Virus record (IMG/VR): IMGVR_UViG_3300020478_000004
Coordinates: 1-64,000 of that record
Direction: 5' to 3' (one strand)
DNA length: 64,000 bases
Origin: a virus
Shown: positions 1 through 9,300 of the stretch, piece after piece
Numbering within the stretch: the stretch's first letter is position 1
Layout: each line of letters begins with the position of its first letter
The notes under the pieces: model-generated
Database searches by the model: none
Told to the model about the DNA's origin: nothing
The model's input: the letters and a program-made list of their open reading frames with translations, nothing else
Program-made: the position numbers and the translations under genes

Positions 1-1
1 T

Positions 2-418
2 GGTGTATCAACACTAACTGATGTTGTTGTCGAAGATACTGAAACTAATCCAAGTAATCCAAGTACTGTAAAAGTAACGGTTGATGGAAATACTAATCAC
101 ACATATTATAACAATAGATCAGAATTTCATGATTTAAGAATTTACGATAGTACAATTCAAACAACTGTTAGTACTGGCGACTTAACATTATCAGCACCAG
201 GAACTGGTTCAGTTATTATTGATGATAATTTACATATTAAACCAACACCACATCCAGATGATGCTTTAGTTGATCCAGGTGCACCTACTGAAGGATTAAA
301 ACTATATTCTAAAGCACCAGGAATAGGAAAAACTGGACTATTTTATGTAAATAGTAGTAACGTTCGGGACGAAATTTTAAGTAAAAATAGATCATTACTA
401 TTAAGTATGATCTTTTAA
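2..418 (+). CDS. fibre-like structural protein, C-terminal part
   Basis: An open frame enters from the left edge and ends at TAA 416-418; its start lies outside the window. The visible ~138 residues contain the motif I.TTVS..DLTLSAPGTGSVIIDD (a Gly-Thr-Gly turn between short beta strands). The same type of motif recurs in the two fibre genes at 1301 and 4140, so this is probably the end of a related trimeric fibre or baseplate-attached protein. It ends in a short hydrophobic tail (SLLLSMIF). The next gene follows after 12 bases, consistent with one rightward structural operon. The exact role is unknown. Confidence 0.7.
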   Translation, partial: GVSTLTDVVVEDTETNPSNPSTVKVTVDGNTNHTYYNNRSEFHDLRIYDSTIQTTVSTGDLTLSAPGTGSVIIDDNLHIKPTPHPDDALVDPGAPTEGLKLYSKAPGIGKTGLFYVNSSNVRDEILSKNRSLLLSMIF

Positions 419-430
419 GGATAGGAAAAA

Positions 431-763
431 ATGGCAATAGCACAAGCACAATTGGCGGCAACAGACACAATATTAGTAACAGTACCTGCTGATAAATCCT
501 ATGCTATTACAACTATAATGGTATGTAATACAGCAGGGTATAATAGTAATGGTACAAATGATACTTCTTTTGATTTACATTTTGTAAAAAATACAGAAGC
601 TAAAGGCAATACTAATATGGTTTGTAAAGAACTTCCAGTTCCAGGTGGCGAAACATTTACATTTGATGCTGAAAAGATTATTTTAGAAACTGGTGATAAA
701 GTTGTGATGGTTTCACAAGCACCTTTGAATTTAAGTGCAACTGTTAGCTATTTGGAAGTATAA
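431..763 (+). CDS. small virion structural protein (family copy 1)
   Basis: A 110-residue, beta-rich, cysteine-poor protein. It shares its plan with the products at 5624 and 17783: an N-terminal A.AA.DT.L.TVPA..., a central hydrophobic strand, and a final V.V...V.YLEV-type strand. An A-rich region GGATAGGAAAAA precedes the ATG. Its stop overlaps the next start (TAATG), which suggests translational coupling. Such small proteins sit beside fibre genes in marine T4-like phages and are probably virion decoration or fibre-attachment proteins, but no function is established. The family link rests on reading the patterns, not on an alignment score. Confidence 0.6.
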   Translation: MAIAQAQLAATDTILVTVPADKSYAITTIMVCNTAGYNSNGTNDTSFDLHFVKNTEAKGNTNMVCKELPVPGGETFTFDAEKIILETGDKVVMVSQAPLNLSATVSYLEV

Positions 764-1266
764 TGCGTTATCTAAGACGACAATCTACACAAACTCACGG
801 TATTTTTGGTAATAAAGATATTCGTAGAGATATAAACGGACAAGTTGTTATGGATAGTACAGACATGATGATGGTTCCTAAAGGTACAGACGCACAAAGA
901 TTAACAACTCCAGTAGATGGCCATATAAGATATAATACAGATTCAGATGTGTTTGAAGCTCGTCAGGCTGGATCATGGGCACCTTTTAGACGCTTTGAAC
1001 CAGCAACTATTGTCCAACAATCACTAGGCAACGGCGACGATGTTGAAACAAAATTCGGTCCGTTAACTAATAACGACACTTATAATCCAAGTCCTGCCGC
1101 GGCACAAAATCTTATCGTTCTTATCGAGAACGTATTTCAACTAGCAACTACAAACTATGTACTAGAACAAAATCCAGCAGGAAAACCAGCTGGTTGGTAT
1201 GTAGTGTTTGGAACTGCTGTTCCAACAGGAAAACCCGTAACAGTCCTACATAACTTCGACAAGTAA
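763..1266 (+). CDS. fibre-associated structural protein with GT.AQR motif
   Basis: A 167-residue protein that starts inside the stop codon of the preceding gene (TAATG). Residues ~38-75 carry the signature MVPKGTDAQRLTTPVDGHIR followed by YNTDSDVFEA and a W. This short beta module recurs in the fibres at 1301 and 4140 and in many marine T4-like tail-fibre proteins. The C-terminal half (TIVQQSLGNGDD..., IVLIENVFQLATTNYVLEQ) resembles a small beta domain often found in phage structural proteins. It is probably a fibre or baseplate accessory. It lies directly before a late promoter at 1272. Confidence 0.6.
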   Translation: MRYLRRQSTQTHGIFGNKDIRRDINGQVVMDSTDMMMVPKGTDAQRLTTPVDGHIRYNTDSDVFEARQAGSWAPFRRFEPATIVQQSLGNGDDVETKFGPLTNNDTYNPSPAAAQNLIVLIENVFQLATTNYVLEQNPAGKPAGWYVVFGTAVPTGKPVTVLHNFDK

Positions 1267-1271
1267 CTTCC

Positions 1272-1279
1272 GATAAATA
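1272..1279 (+). promoter_or_regulatory. T4-type late promoter octamer GATAAATA
   Basis: Matches the T4 late consensus TATAAATA at seven of eight positions. It lies 29 bases before the ATG at 1301, leaving room for a leader with an AGAGGGA ribosome site. Confidence 0.7.
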
Positions 1280-1300
1280 CTGTAAGTAGAGGGAAGTTAT

Positions 1301-3997
1301 ATGGCACAAGTTGCAAGAATCTCAGGTCCGCTATTAGCGGCAAATCTAAAAAGAACACAAGCTAATCTAGCCTTTGATACTGACTTATTATATATAGGTC
1401 ATTTAACAGGTAAAATCGGTGTTAAAAAATCTTCCCCAGGAACTGAATTAGACATATTTGGCCAAACTAGTGCTAGTGAATTTAGAAGTAATACCTTAAC
1501 TAGTGGAAATCTAAGAGTTGATACATCAGGTGTTACTTCTATTACTGGCAATATTATTTTAGATTCTTTAGGAACAGTTCATGCAGATGAAATGCATACT
1601 GAGAAACTAACTTTTAATGACAACTATATAGGAAGTTTAGCTAATTCAAATATTGTTTTCGATCCTAACGGAACAGGTACTGTTAACTTTGTTAGTACAA
1701 AGGTTAATGGTGATGTTAGTGCAACTGGAAATATAACTATTCCAGGTGATATAACTGTTGGCGGAACAATGAACTTTGGTGACGCTGTAACAGATACACT
1801 TGACTTTGATTATGTCTCATTTACACAAGATTTAAAACCTCAAACTACTGATGTACAAAATTTAGGAAGTGCTAATTTAAAATGGAATAATGTAACTGTA
1901 GGAAAAGCTAGAATTGGCGACATTGAAATAGATAATGATTTTATATCAACTACAACACTTAATAATAATTTAACTGTTAGAGCTAGTGGTACAGGAAGTA
2001 TTGTTATTGACCAGTTATCATTTAATGGACATAATATTTCTACTACCGACGCTCCTACAAGCACCTTTACCTCTTGTACTTTAAGTCATACATTAGATAA
2101 TCCAAATGCATATGGTACCTCTCAAGATGATTATTTCCCTAGCGACAACGGAGTTTCGATATCAGGCGATTATGCTATAGTAGGTGCAAGAAGAGAAGAT
2201 AGTGCTGTCGGTACTAATCAAGGTCATGCTTATATTTTTAATACTAACACAGGTGCAGTAGTTCATTCAATACCTAACCCGAATACGCAAGCCTGGGGAA
2301 CTTCAGATGATTACTTTGGGTGGGCAGTTGCTATAGATGGGAATTATGCTTTAGTAGGTGCTCCTAGAGAAGATACAAACAATACTAACAACGATTCAGG
2401 TCATGTATATGTCTATAACGTATCTACAGGTGCATTACTTCATACATTAACTAATCCAAATGCATACGGTACAGAGAGCTTTGATTATTTTGGAGAAGCA
2501 ATTGCAATATCAGGTAACTATGCTGTAATAGGTGTTGCATCAGAAGGCGTAGGTTGGCCTTACGAAGAAGGATATGCATATATCTATGATGTAAGTACAG
2601 GTACATTACTTCATACGATAGCTAATCCAAATGCATACGGTACTTCGACTGGAGATTCCTTTGGTAAAGATGTTGCAATAGATGGGAATTATGCTATTAT
2701 AAGTGCTACTAGAGAAGATGATGTAGGCGGTACTGAATATGGTAAAGCATATATCTTTAATGTATCTACAGGTGCATTGGTTCATACATTAGATAATCCA
2801 GGAACTAACTACGGATATAGCCCTTTTGGATCTAGTGTTGGAATATCAGGTGATTACGCTATAGTAGGCGCTTCAAATGAAAAACATGACGCTACTGATA
2901 CATCTCTTTGGGGTTCTGGTAAAGCATATATCTTTAGTGTAAAAACAGGTGCATTAGTTCATACGTTACATAATCCAAATGTATATGGTACATTTGACAG
3001 CGATAGATTTGGGTGGTCAGTTGATATATCAGGTAATTTTGCTGTAGCGAGTGCAATTTATGAAGATGATGCTGGTGGCACAAATTCAGGTAAAGCATAT
3101 ATCTTTAACGTAAAGACAGGTGCTCACATTCATACAATAGATAATCCAAATGCATATGGTACCTCTCAAGATGATACCTTTGGTATGGAAGTTGCTATGG
3201 ATAATACCAAAATAATAATCGGTGCCCCTAAAGAAGATGATGCTGGCGGTACAACTTCAGGTAAATCATACATTTATGATCTAGCTTTTAGTACAATAAT
3301 GTCTCCTACAGATTTAGTTATTCACCCAGGTAGTGAAAATCTAACAATAAGTTCTGTACAGGCTTTAAGAGTACCAGATGGTACAGAAGCACAAAGAACT
3401 AACTTAAATCGTGATGTTAGGTACAATACAACTACTAATTTCTTTGAATTATTTTCAACTGCATATACACCATTAAGAGGTATATGGAGTGAAGATAGAC
3501 AAACTTATGTATTAGCAAATGCTGATAATTCTTTCAGTTTTTATAATAATGGGGTTACAAATACAACATTAACAACTAATGGATTAGAAACTAATAAATT
3601 AATATCACAAAATACTGTAGAAATAGATGGAAATACTATCTCTTCTGCGACAACAAATGCTGACTTTACTTTGACTGCAACTGGAACTGTTAATATTGCT
3701 AACTTTAAATTTGACACAAACACTATACATAATACAGTAGGCGGAGCAATAAAACTTTCTAAAACAGGTAATCAAGGGTATGTTCATTTTGATACAGTAT
3801 ATGGAACAGTTATTCCTGCAGGTTCAACTGCACAACGTCCAGCTGGTGTTTTAGGGCAAACACGCTTTAATACAGACCTAGCTTATATGGAATCTTGGGA
3901 TGGTAGTCAATGGGCCAACATCGCAGGAGCAGGTGGTGGTATCACTGAACAGTACATGGAAGAACTAGTTAATATATACACCATTGCACTCGCATAA
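1301..3997 (+). CDS. tail-fibre protein with inserted seven-bladed FG-GAP-like propeller
   Basis: An 898-residue fibre. Residues 1-50 (RISGPLLAANL...FDTDLLYI) match the N-terminus of the neighbouring fibre at 4140, so this is probably a shared attachment domain. Residues ~60-255 and 665-880 are fibre-shaft modules with G-TG turns and GT.AQR motifs. Between them, residues 263-663 hold seven tandem 57-59-residue repeats of the pattern HTL.NPNAYGT..DD.FG.. then ISGNYAIVGA..ED and GKAYIFNV.TGAL. This is typical of FG-GAP-type beta-propellers, and seven copies would close one propeller. The 4140 paralog lacks this insert, so it is a lineage-specific host-recognition domain or a loss in the paralog. 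A strong ribosome site and an upstream late promoter support the start. Confidence 0.85.
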   Translation: MAQVARISGPLLAANLKRTQANLAFDTDLLYIGHLTGKIGVKKSSPGTELDIFGQTSASEFRSNTLTSGNLRVDTSGVTSITGNIILDSLGTVHADEMHTEKLTFNDNYIGSLANSNIVFDPNGTGTVNFVSTKVNGDVSATGNITIPGDITVGGTMNFGDAVTDTLDFDYVSFTQDLKPQTTDVQNLGSANLKWNNVTVGKARIGDIEIDNDFISTTTLNNNLTVRASGTGSIVIDQLSFNGHNISTTDAPTSTFTSCTLSHTLDNPNAYGTSQDDYFPSDNGVSISGDYAIVGARREDSAVGTNQGHAYIFNTNTGAVVHSIPNPNTQAWGTSDDYFGWAVAIDGNYALVGAPREDTNNTNNDSGHVYVYNVSTGALLHTLTNPNAYGTESFDYFGEAIAISGNYAVIGVASEGVGWPYEEGYAYIYDVSTGTLLHTIANPNAYGTSTGDSFGKDVAIDGNYAIISATREDDVGGTEYGKAYIFNVSTGALVHTLDNPGTNYGYSPFGSSVGISGDYAIVGASNEKHDATDTSLWGSGKAYIFSVKTGALVHTLHNPNVYGTFDSDRFGWSVDISGNFAVASAIYEDDAGGTNSGKAYIFNVKTGAHIHTIDNPNAYGTSQDDTFGMEVAMDNTKIIIGAPKEDDAGGTTSGKSYIYDLAFSTIMSPTDLVIHPGSENLTISSVQALRVPDGTEAQRTNLNRDVRYNTTTNFFELFSTAYTPLRGIWSEDRQTYVLANADNSFSFYNNGVTNTTLTTNGLETNKLISQNTVEIDGNTISSATTNADFTLTATGTVNIANFKFDTNTIHNTVGGAIKLSKTGNQGYVHFDTVYGTVIPAGSTAQRPAGVLGQTRFNTDLAYMESWDGSQWANIAGAGGGITEQYMEELVNIYTIALA
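2087..3289 (+). repeat. seven tandem FG-GAP-like propeller repeats
   Basis: Repeat starts (the His codon of HTL.NP) lie at 2087, 2264, 2441, 2612, 2783, 2960 and 3131. Each unit is 171 or 177 bases, in frame. Copies 1 and 7 share the identical opening NPNAYGTSQDD, consistent with expansion by duplication. Confidence 0.9.
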
Positions 3998-4008
3998 TTT
4001 CCAAAAAC

Positions 4009-4016
4009 GATAAATA
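4009..4016 (+). promoter_or_regulatory. T4-type late promoter octamer GATAAATA
   Basis: Lies immediately after the fibre gene and 131 bases before the GTG at 4140. Transcription from it would produce an unusually long, structured leader. Confidence 0.65.
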
Positions 4017-4021
4017 CAAAT

Positions 4022-4139
4022 GTCATAGTACAAGACCAATAAGAGGAGAGAGACCTCTTATGTATTATGGGACATACTGCGGTTAACCGGCAATGATATC
4101 TAGGTTAGAGGGACAGGATCCCCGTATTAGGAGAAAATA
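4022..4139 (+). promoter_or_regulatory. structured 5' leader of second fibre gene
   Basis: This untranslated leader contains a perfect 7-bp hairpin (TAAGAGG 4040-4046 with CCTCTTA 4054-4060), a 10-base palindrome CGGTTAACCG (4080-4089) and a short GGGA/TCCC stem (4110-4122). The ribosome site AGGAG follows at 4129-4133. No open frame of useful length is present. A regulatory RNA role is inferred, not shown. Confidence 0.4.
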
Positions 4140-5618
4140 GTGGCTGTAGGTCGTATATCAGGTCCGCTACTAAAGGCAAATCTCATCAGAAACGGTGTGG
4201 ATTTAGCATTTGAGACGGATTTACTTTATCTGGACGTTAATAACGCTCGGGTGGGTATCAAAACCGCTAGTCCTCAATACGCACTAGACATTAACGGAAC
4301 TACAAGATCAACTGACATAGTAACAACAGGAACAGCATTTATCGGAGATGTACGAATTTCTGGTAATACTATTCATACTGTTGATAACGTACTAAACCTT
4401 ACAACTGTTGGCACAGACAAAGTTGTTTCATTAAAAACCTTTGAAATAGATGATTTAAGATTTGATACTAACGTAATTTCTACGACTGTATCGAATTCAA
4501 ATATTGACATTATACCCAATGGTACAGGTGAAGTTGATATTCAAGCAAATACTAATATTACTGGCAATTTAGATGTAACTGGAAACGTTACAGCTACAGG
4601 AGATGTTACTGTAGGTGGAAATGTAACACTAGGTGACGAAAGTACTGATACGATTAATATTGTAGCTGGAATTACTAGTGATATTAAACCGGCAGAAACA
4701 GCAAAATATAATTTAGGAACAGCAACACATCGCTGGAATAATATGCACGTTTCAAGTGCATATATTGATGATATTCAAATTGATACTGGTATTATCCAAA
4801 ATACAGTATCTAACGCAAACTTAGAATTACGTACAAACGGATCAGGATCAATTATTATTGATGACTTTGTCATGAAAACCAATGTCATACAAACAGCAAC
4901 TAGTGATATTACATTAACTCCTGGTAGCGGAATAGTTGATATTAACACTACAGGAAGTGTTAGAATTCCATCAGGAACAACTGCTCAAAGACCGTCAGTT
5001 CCAGCAGTAGGAATGATACGTTATAATACAACTACACAAAGATTTGAGGGTTACGATGGTAACTGGATTGTATTAACAGGCGTATACGATTTAGATGCAG
5101 ATACGTACATTACAGCAGAATTAACACCGGGTGCTAATGATAATATTATTAGATTTTACTCAGCAGGAAATGAAATTGCTAGTATTACACAAACAGAATT
5201 TAATGTATCAAAACTTAAGGTAGATGACATCCAAATTGATGGTAATACTATTAGTACAACAACGACAAATACAGATTTAAATTTAACACCAAACGGTACA
5301 GGTGGTGTTAACATTGACAATATTAGGATTAGTGGAAGTGAAATAAATAACACAGTAAGCGGTGCGGCCACTAGATTCACTGGTGCAGGTACCGGTTACG
5401 TAGAAATTGTAGGAACAGAAGGTGTAGTACTACCAGTAGGAACTTCAGCTGAAAGGCATCCAAGTCCACTAATAGGAATGACACGTTGGAATACTACAGA
5501 TTCGAGATTAGAAATATATGATGGAACAAGTTGGGATTCAGTTGCAGGAACATCTGGATCAGTTTCAACAACAGATGCTGAAAATATAGCATTAGAAATT
5601 GTATTAAGTTTAGGATAA
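4140..5618 (+). CDS. tail-fibre/structural protein, paralog of the 1301 fibre
   Basis: A 492-residue protein that starts with GTG, supported by AGGAG seven bases upstream. Its N-terminus (RISGPLLKANLIRNG then FETDLLYL) matches the fibre at 1301, and the following VGIKTASPQYALDINGTTRS is typical of fibre attachment domains in marine T4-like phages. The rest is made of repeated shaft units I.TT.SN.DL.L.PNGTG.V.I and two RIPSGTTAQRP-type modules with RYNTTTQRFEGYDGNW. There is no propeller insert. It ends in a short helix (TTDAENIALEIVLSLG) comparable to the helical end of its paralog. Likely a trimeric virion fibre; the receptor is unknown. Confidence 0.75.
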   Translation: MAVGRISGPLLKANLIRNGVDLAFETDLLYLDVNNARVGIKTASPQYALDINGTTRSTDIVTTGTAFIGDVRISGNTIHTVDNVLNLTTVGTDKVVSLKTFEIDDLRFDTNVISTTVSNSNIDIIPNGTGEVDIQANTNITGNLDVTGNVTATGDVTVGGNVTLGDESTDTINIVAGITSDIKPAETAKYNLGTATHRWNNMHVSSAYIDDIQIDTGIIQNTVSNANLELRTNGSGSIIIDDFVMKTNVIQTATSDITLTPGSGIVDINTTGSVRIPSGTTAQRPSVPAVGMIRYNTTTQRFEGYDGNWIVLTGVYDLDADTYITAELTPGANDNIIRFYSAGNEIASITQTEFNVSKLKVDDIQIDGNTISTTTTNTDLNLTPNGTGGVNIDNIRISGSEINNTVSGAATRFTGAGTGYVEIVGTEGVVLPVGTSAERHPSPLIGMTRWNTTDSRLEIYDGTSWDSVAGTSGSVSTTDAENIALEIVLSLG

Positions 5619-5623
5619 TATAG

Positions 5624-5953
5624 ATGGCAACATTTTTTAAAAATAAAGTAGTAAAAAACGTAGGAACACAACCTGTTGAAATTTTTACTGTACCTGCGGC
5701 TTCTAAAGTTACAGGTATTGGGTTAAGCGTTGCTAATCTATTAGACGGAAATACACGAGTTAGTATTACAGTTAAAGATGATACTAGTGTTACAGGATAT
5801 TATGTTAAAGATGTTATGATTGCCCCGAATGCAAGTTTAAGAGCAATTAACGGTGGTGAAAAATTAATTATGCCGGGAGATAATGTTTTATATGTTCAGG
5901 CAGACCAAGATGACGCAGTTGATGTTATCTTTAGTTTTGTGGAGATTGTATAA
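5624..5953 (+). CDS. small virion structural protein (family copy 2)
   Basis: A 109-residue beta-rich protein with the opening ...VGTQPVEIFTVPAASKVTGI, parallel to the copies at 431 and 17783 (TVPA near residue 20, hydrophobic strands, final VIFSFVEIV). It starts five bases after the fibre stop, and its own stop overlaps the next start (TAATG). Each copy sits beside a fibre gene, so a fibre- or baseplate-decorating role is plausible but unproven. Confidence 0.6.
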   Translation: MATFFKNKVVKNVGTQPVEIFTVPAASKVTGIGLSVANLLDGNTRVSITVKDDTSVTGYYVKDVMIAPNASLRAINGGEKLIMPGDNVLYVQADQDDAVDVIFSFVEIV

Positions 5954-6345
5954 TGAGTTTTAGTTATGTAGGTGATGCACCTTTATCAAGACAAACAGGT
6001 GAACGTTATTTTTATGCTTTGCGTAGAGATGATGATGGACAATTGTTTATTGCTAAAGTTGATGTAGCATCTCCAACAGATGCTGTACAAATTAATAAAC
6101 CAGGTGGAACAAGTGATAACTATCCTGACTTCCAAGATGGTGCTGATTTCTTTGAAGGAAGAAATCCTAATCATAATTTAGTTTATGAAAACTTAAACTT
6201 TGAACAAATGCGTTGGGATGATAAGAACATTTATTATTTTGTAAACGCTGAAGGTGAATTTGTTTTAAGAATTAATACACCTTACACTTATGCAACCGGA
6301 ACATCAGATGAATTTAAGGATGATCAATTTATAACAGGATACTAA
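5953..6345 (+). CDS. uncharacterised virion-associated protein
   Basis: A 130-residue acidic protein coupled by TAATG to the gene before and two bases from the giant fibre after it. It reads SYVGDAPLSRQTGERYFYAL followed by D.DGQLFI and a PDF..G.DFFEGR.P.HN segment. I do not recognise a domain. Its position between a small structural protein and a giant adhesin suggests a small baseplate or fibre-linking component. Confidence 0.5.
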   Translation: MSFSYVGDAPLSRQTGERYFYALRRDDDGQLFIAKVDVASPTDAVQINKPGGTSDNYPDFQDGADFFEGRNPNHNLVYENLNFEQMRWDDKNIYYFVNAEGEFVLRINTPYTYATGTSDEFKDDQFITGY

Positions 6346-6346
6346 G

Positions 6347-9300
6347 ATGGCTGAATTTAATATTGCAAGAATAAGGTATACATGGAAAAATTACTGGACA
6401 GGTGCCACGACTTATGTCAAAGATGATGTAGTTCGTGTAGACGGTAATACTTATATCTGTATGATTGGCCATACTTCTGATGCAAATACTTTTTTAAACG
6501 ATTTAAATTATACACCAAAGTCTAGATGGTTATTACATACTGAAGGTTACGAATGGAAAGGTGATTGGGCACCTAATACAAGATATGTTAAAAATGCTTT
6601 AGTAAAGTATAGCGGTGTTGTTTATAGAGTTTTAACCGAACATCAGTCAGGCAGTACTAGTCTTGTTGATGACCAAGCTAAATTTATAACTTATGCAAAA
6701 ACACCTAACTGGCGTAACGAATGGTTACCACTAACAACATATAGGGTAGACGATGTTATACGTTACAATGGATATGTTTACCAATGTATAACAGAACACA
6801 CATCTTCAACTACAATTAGTGGACTAGAAGTTGATCAAGCTAAATGGACTATTAAATGGCGCGGCGATAACTGGCGACAAAATTGGAACATTAATACAAG
6901 ATATAAAAAAGATGACATGGTACGTTATGGTGGTATAATTTATCGTACAATAACAGGACACACTTCTGCCGCAACCTTTAGTTTAGGATTAGAAGACGAT
7001 CAAACTAAATGGGAAAAAGTAATTGACGGAATTGAATGGGTTGGCCATTGGCAAAGTGCTGATGACTCAACTGGTACTAGATATAGAGTCGGCGACATTG
7101 TAACATACGGACCAACATTATGGCGTTGTAAAAGTGCCCATACTTCAGGAATAGCTTTTGCTGAAGATAAGTTTGATATATGGATGCCTGGATTAGGTTT
7201 TGAATCAGTATGGGAATCTACTACAACATACCAACCAGGTGATATTGTACAATATGGCGGATATACTTATACGTCAATGACAAACAATACTAACTCTGCT
7301 CCAAGTGTTACAGGTGTATTTTATGATGGAGAAAGTTTACAAGGATTATACGATTGGGAATTATTAGCCACTGGCTGGAAAATGACTGGCGAATGGGATA
7401 ATTCAACAGCATATAAAACAGGTGACATTGTAAGAAATAAAGGTTGGGTCTATATTGCAGTTAAAGATAGCACAGGACAAGAACCTGATTCACTAGATCC
7501 AGAACATCGTTCATATTACGATCCAGGTGAAACTGCAGGTACTAATAGCACTCCTACGTATTGGCAAATTGTTAATACTGGAAGCTATTATAGAGGCGAA
7601 TGGATTGGAACAGCAGGAACAGTTTATGTCTTAGGCGATATTGTTGTTAAAAATAGTACTACTTGGATTTGTGTACAAAGACACGAAAGCGATGATTCAA
7701 CACTTGTTACACCTGATTTAGATACAACAAATAGTTACTGGAAAAAACTTATTCAAGGTTCTACAGGTAACGTTTTACAATATAAAGGTGATTTAAGAAC
7801 ACACGATGGTAGTGATACTGTAAGACTTCCTATTGGTAGTCCTGGTGCGGCATTAAAAGTTAATGCGGCAGGTGATGCTCCAAATTGGGAAGGTTTAGGA
7901 GAAATAAACAAAGTTTATTTTGTTTCGCCTTCAGGTAAAGATGCTATAGGTAATGGATTAAGCATTAGTGCTCCATTTAAAACAATGAAATATGCTTGTC
8001 AGTATATTTTGGCTGACGAGGCAAATAGAGCTCCTGGAACAATTTTTGTTGCAACAGGAGTATATGAAGAAATTATACCTATTAGTATTCCAGAAGGAAT
8101 TACTGTTTGGGGAGATGAAAGACGTTCTGTAACAATCAAACCTGCTCCTGGTTATGAAGATCAAAATATGTGGTATGTTAGAAATGCTACAGGAATTAAA
8201 AACATGACTTGTTCTGGATTAACTGGTTCATTATCTAGTAAAGATGTTTATGGAACATCACGTCCAACTGGAGGTGCATATTTTTCATTAGATCCAGGAA
8301 CAGGCCCTGCAGACACTTCAGTATGGATTACAACTAAATCCCCATATATGCAAAACATTAGTTCGTTCGGAACTGGTGTTACTGGATTAAAAATTGATGG
8401 TACTATACACGATGGCGGCCTTAAATCAATGGTTGCTAATGATGTAACAAACTTTTTAAATGATGGTATTAGTGTATGGTTAAATGGCGATGCAAGAGCA
8501 GAATTAGTTTCAGTATTTACATACTTCTGTCATATAGGATATCTATGTACTGACGGTGGAAAAATTAGAGGAACTAACGGAAACAACTCTTATGGAACAT
8601 TTGGTTCAGTAGCAATTGGAACACTTGGCTCTGAAACACCAATAACTGCAAAAGTAGATAATAGATATTACGGAGCAATGGCTCCAGAAGTGTATAACAA
8701 TGCTGATAAAATTTTTGCTATAGGTTACACTCATAGTGGACAAGATTATATTAATGCAAATTATACTATATCAGGTTCAGGTTTAAATGTAGCTGTTGAT
8801 AATACATTTACCGAAAAACGTAACGGTGGAATTAGTGAAATTAGATTATTAGATCCAGGTGATTCTACTGCTTCGGGTGGTAGAGGACATTTAAGTGGTG
8901 TAAGAAACTCTGCACAAAGTGGAGGTACTATTTCAATTACACTTGCCCAATCAGATGTTAACGATGCTTCACACTATGCCGGTAGAGCATATTTAACATT
9001 TGATAATGTTATTGCCGCTGATGCAAGTCGTCCAGAAGGAACATATAGTAATGTTCCAGCAACTTCAAATAATCCTCAAGCATATATTCCGCAACAAGCA
9101 TTTTCAATAACTGTTGACGGAGCAGGAGCAGTAACAAATATTACACCACTAGAAGGAAGTCATAGTCATAGGGTTGGTGATACAATTACAGTTTCAAATA
9201 TTAACCTTGGTAATATAGGCGGAGTACCTGATGTAACATTTAAAGTTGCTAGTGTAAGTCCTGGTATGAGAATTTATTTAGAAGAAGGTAAAGGTCGCGG

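Noticed and set aside
2087-3289. Tandem repeats considered as a CRISPR or non-coding array
   Set aside because: Units are in-frame, 171-177 bases, with protein-level conservation and no spacer-like variability.
4022-4139. Structured leader considered as a tRNA or known riboswitch
   Set aside because: No cloverleaf, no T-loop motif, and no riboswitch core that I can recognise.
5986-6174. Minus-strand open frames inside structural genes here and throughout the window
   Set aside because: They run antisense to well-supported genes, lack ribosome sites and show no recognisable motifs.
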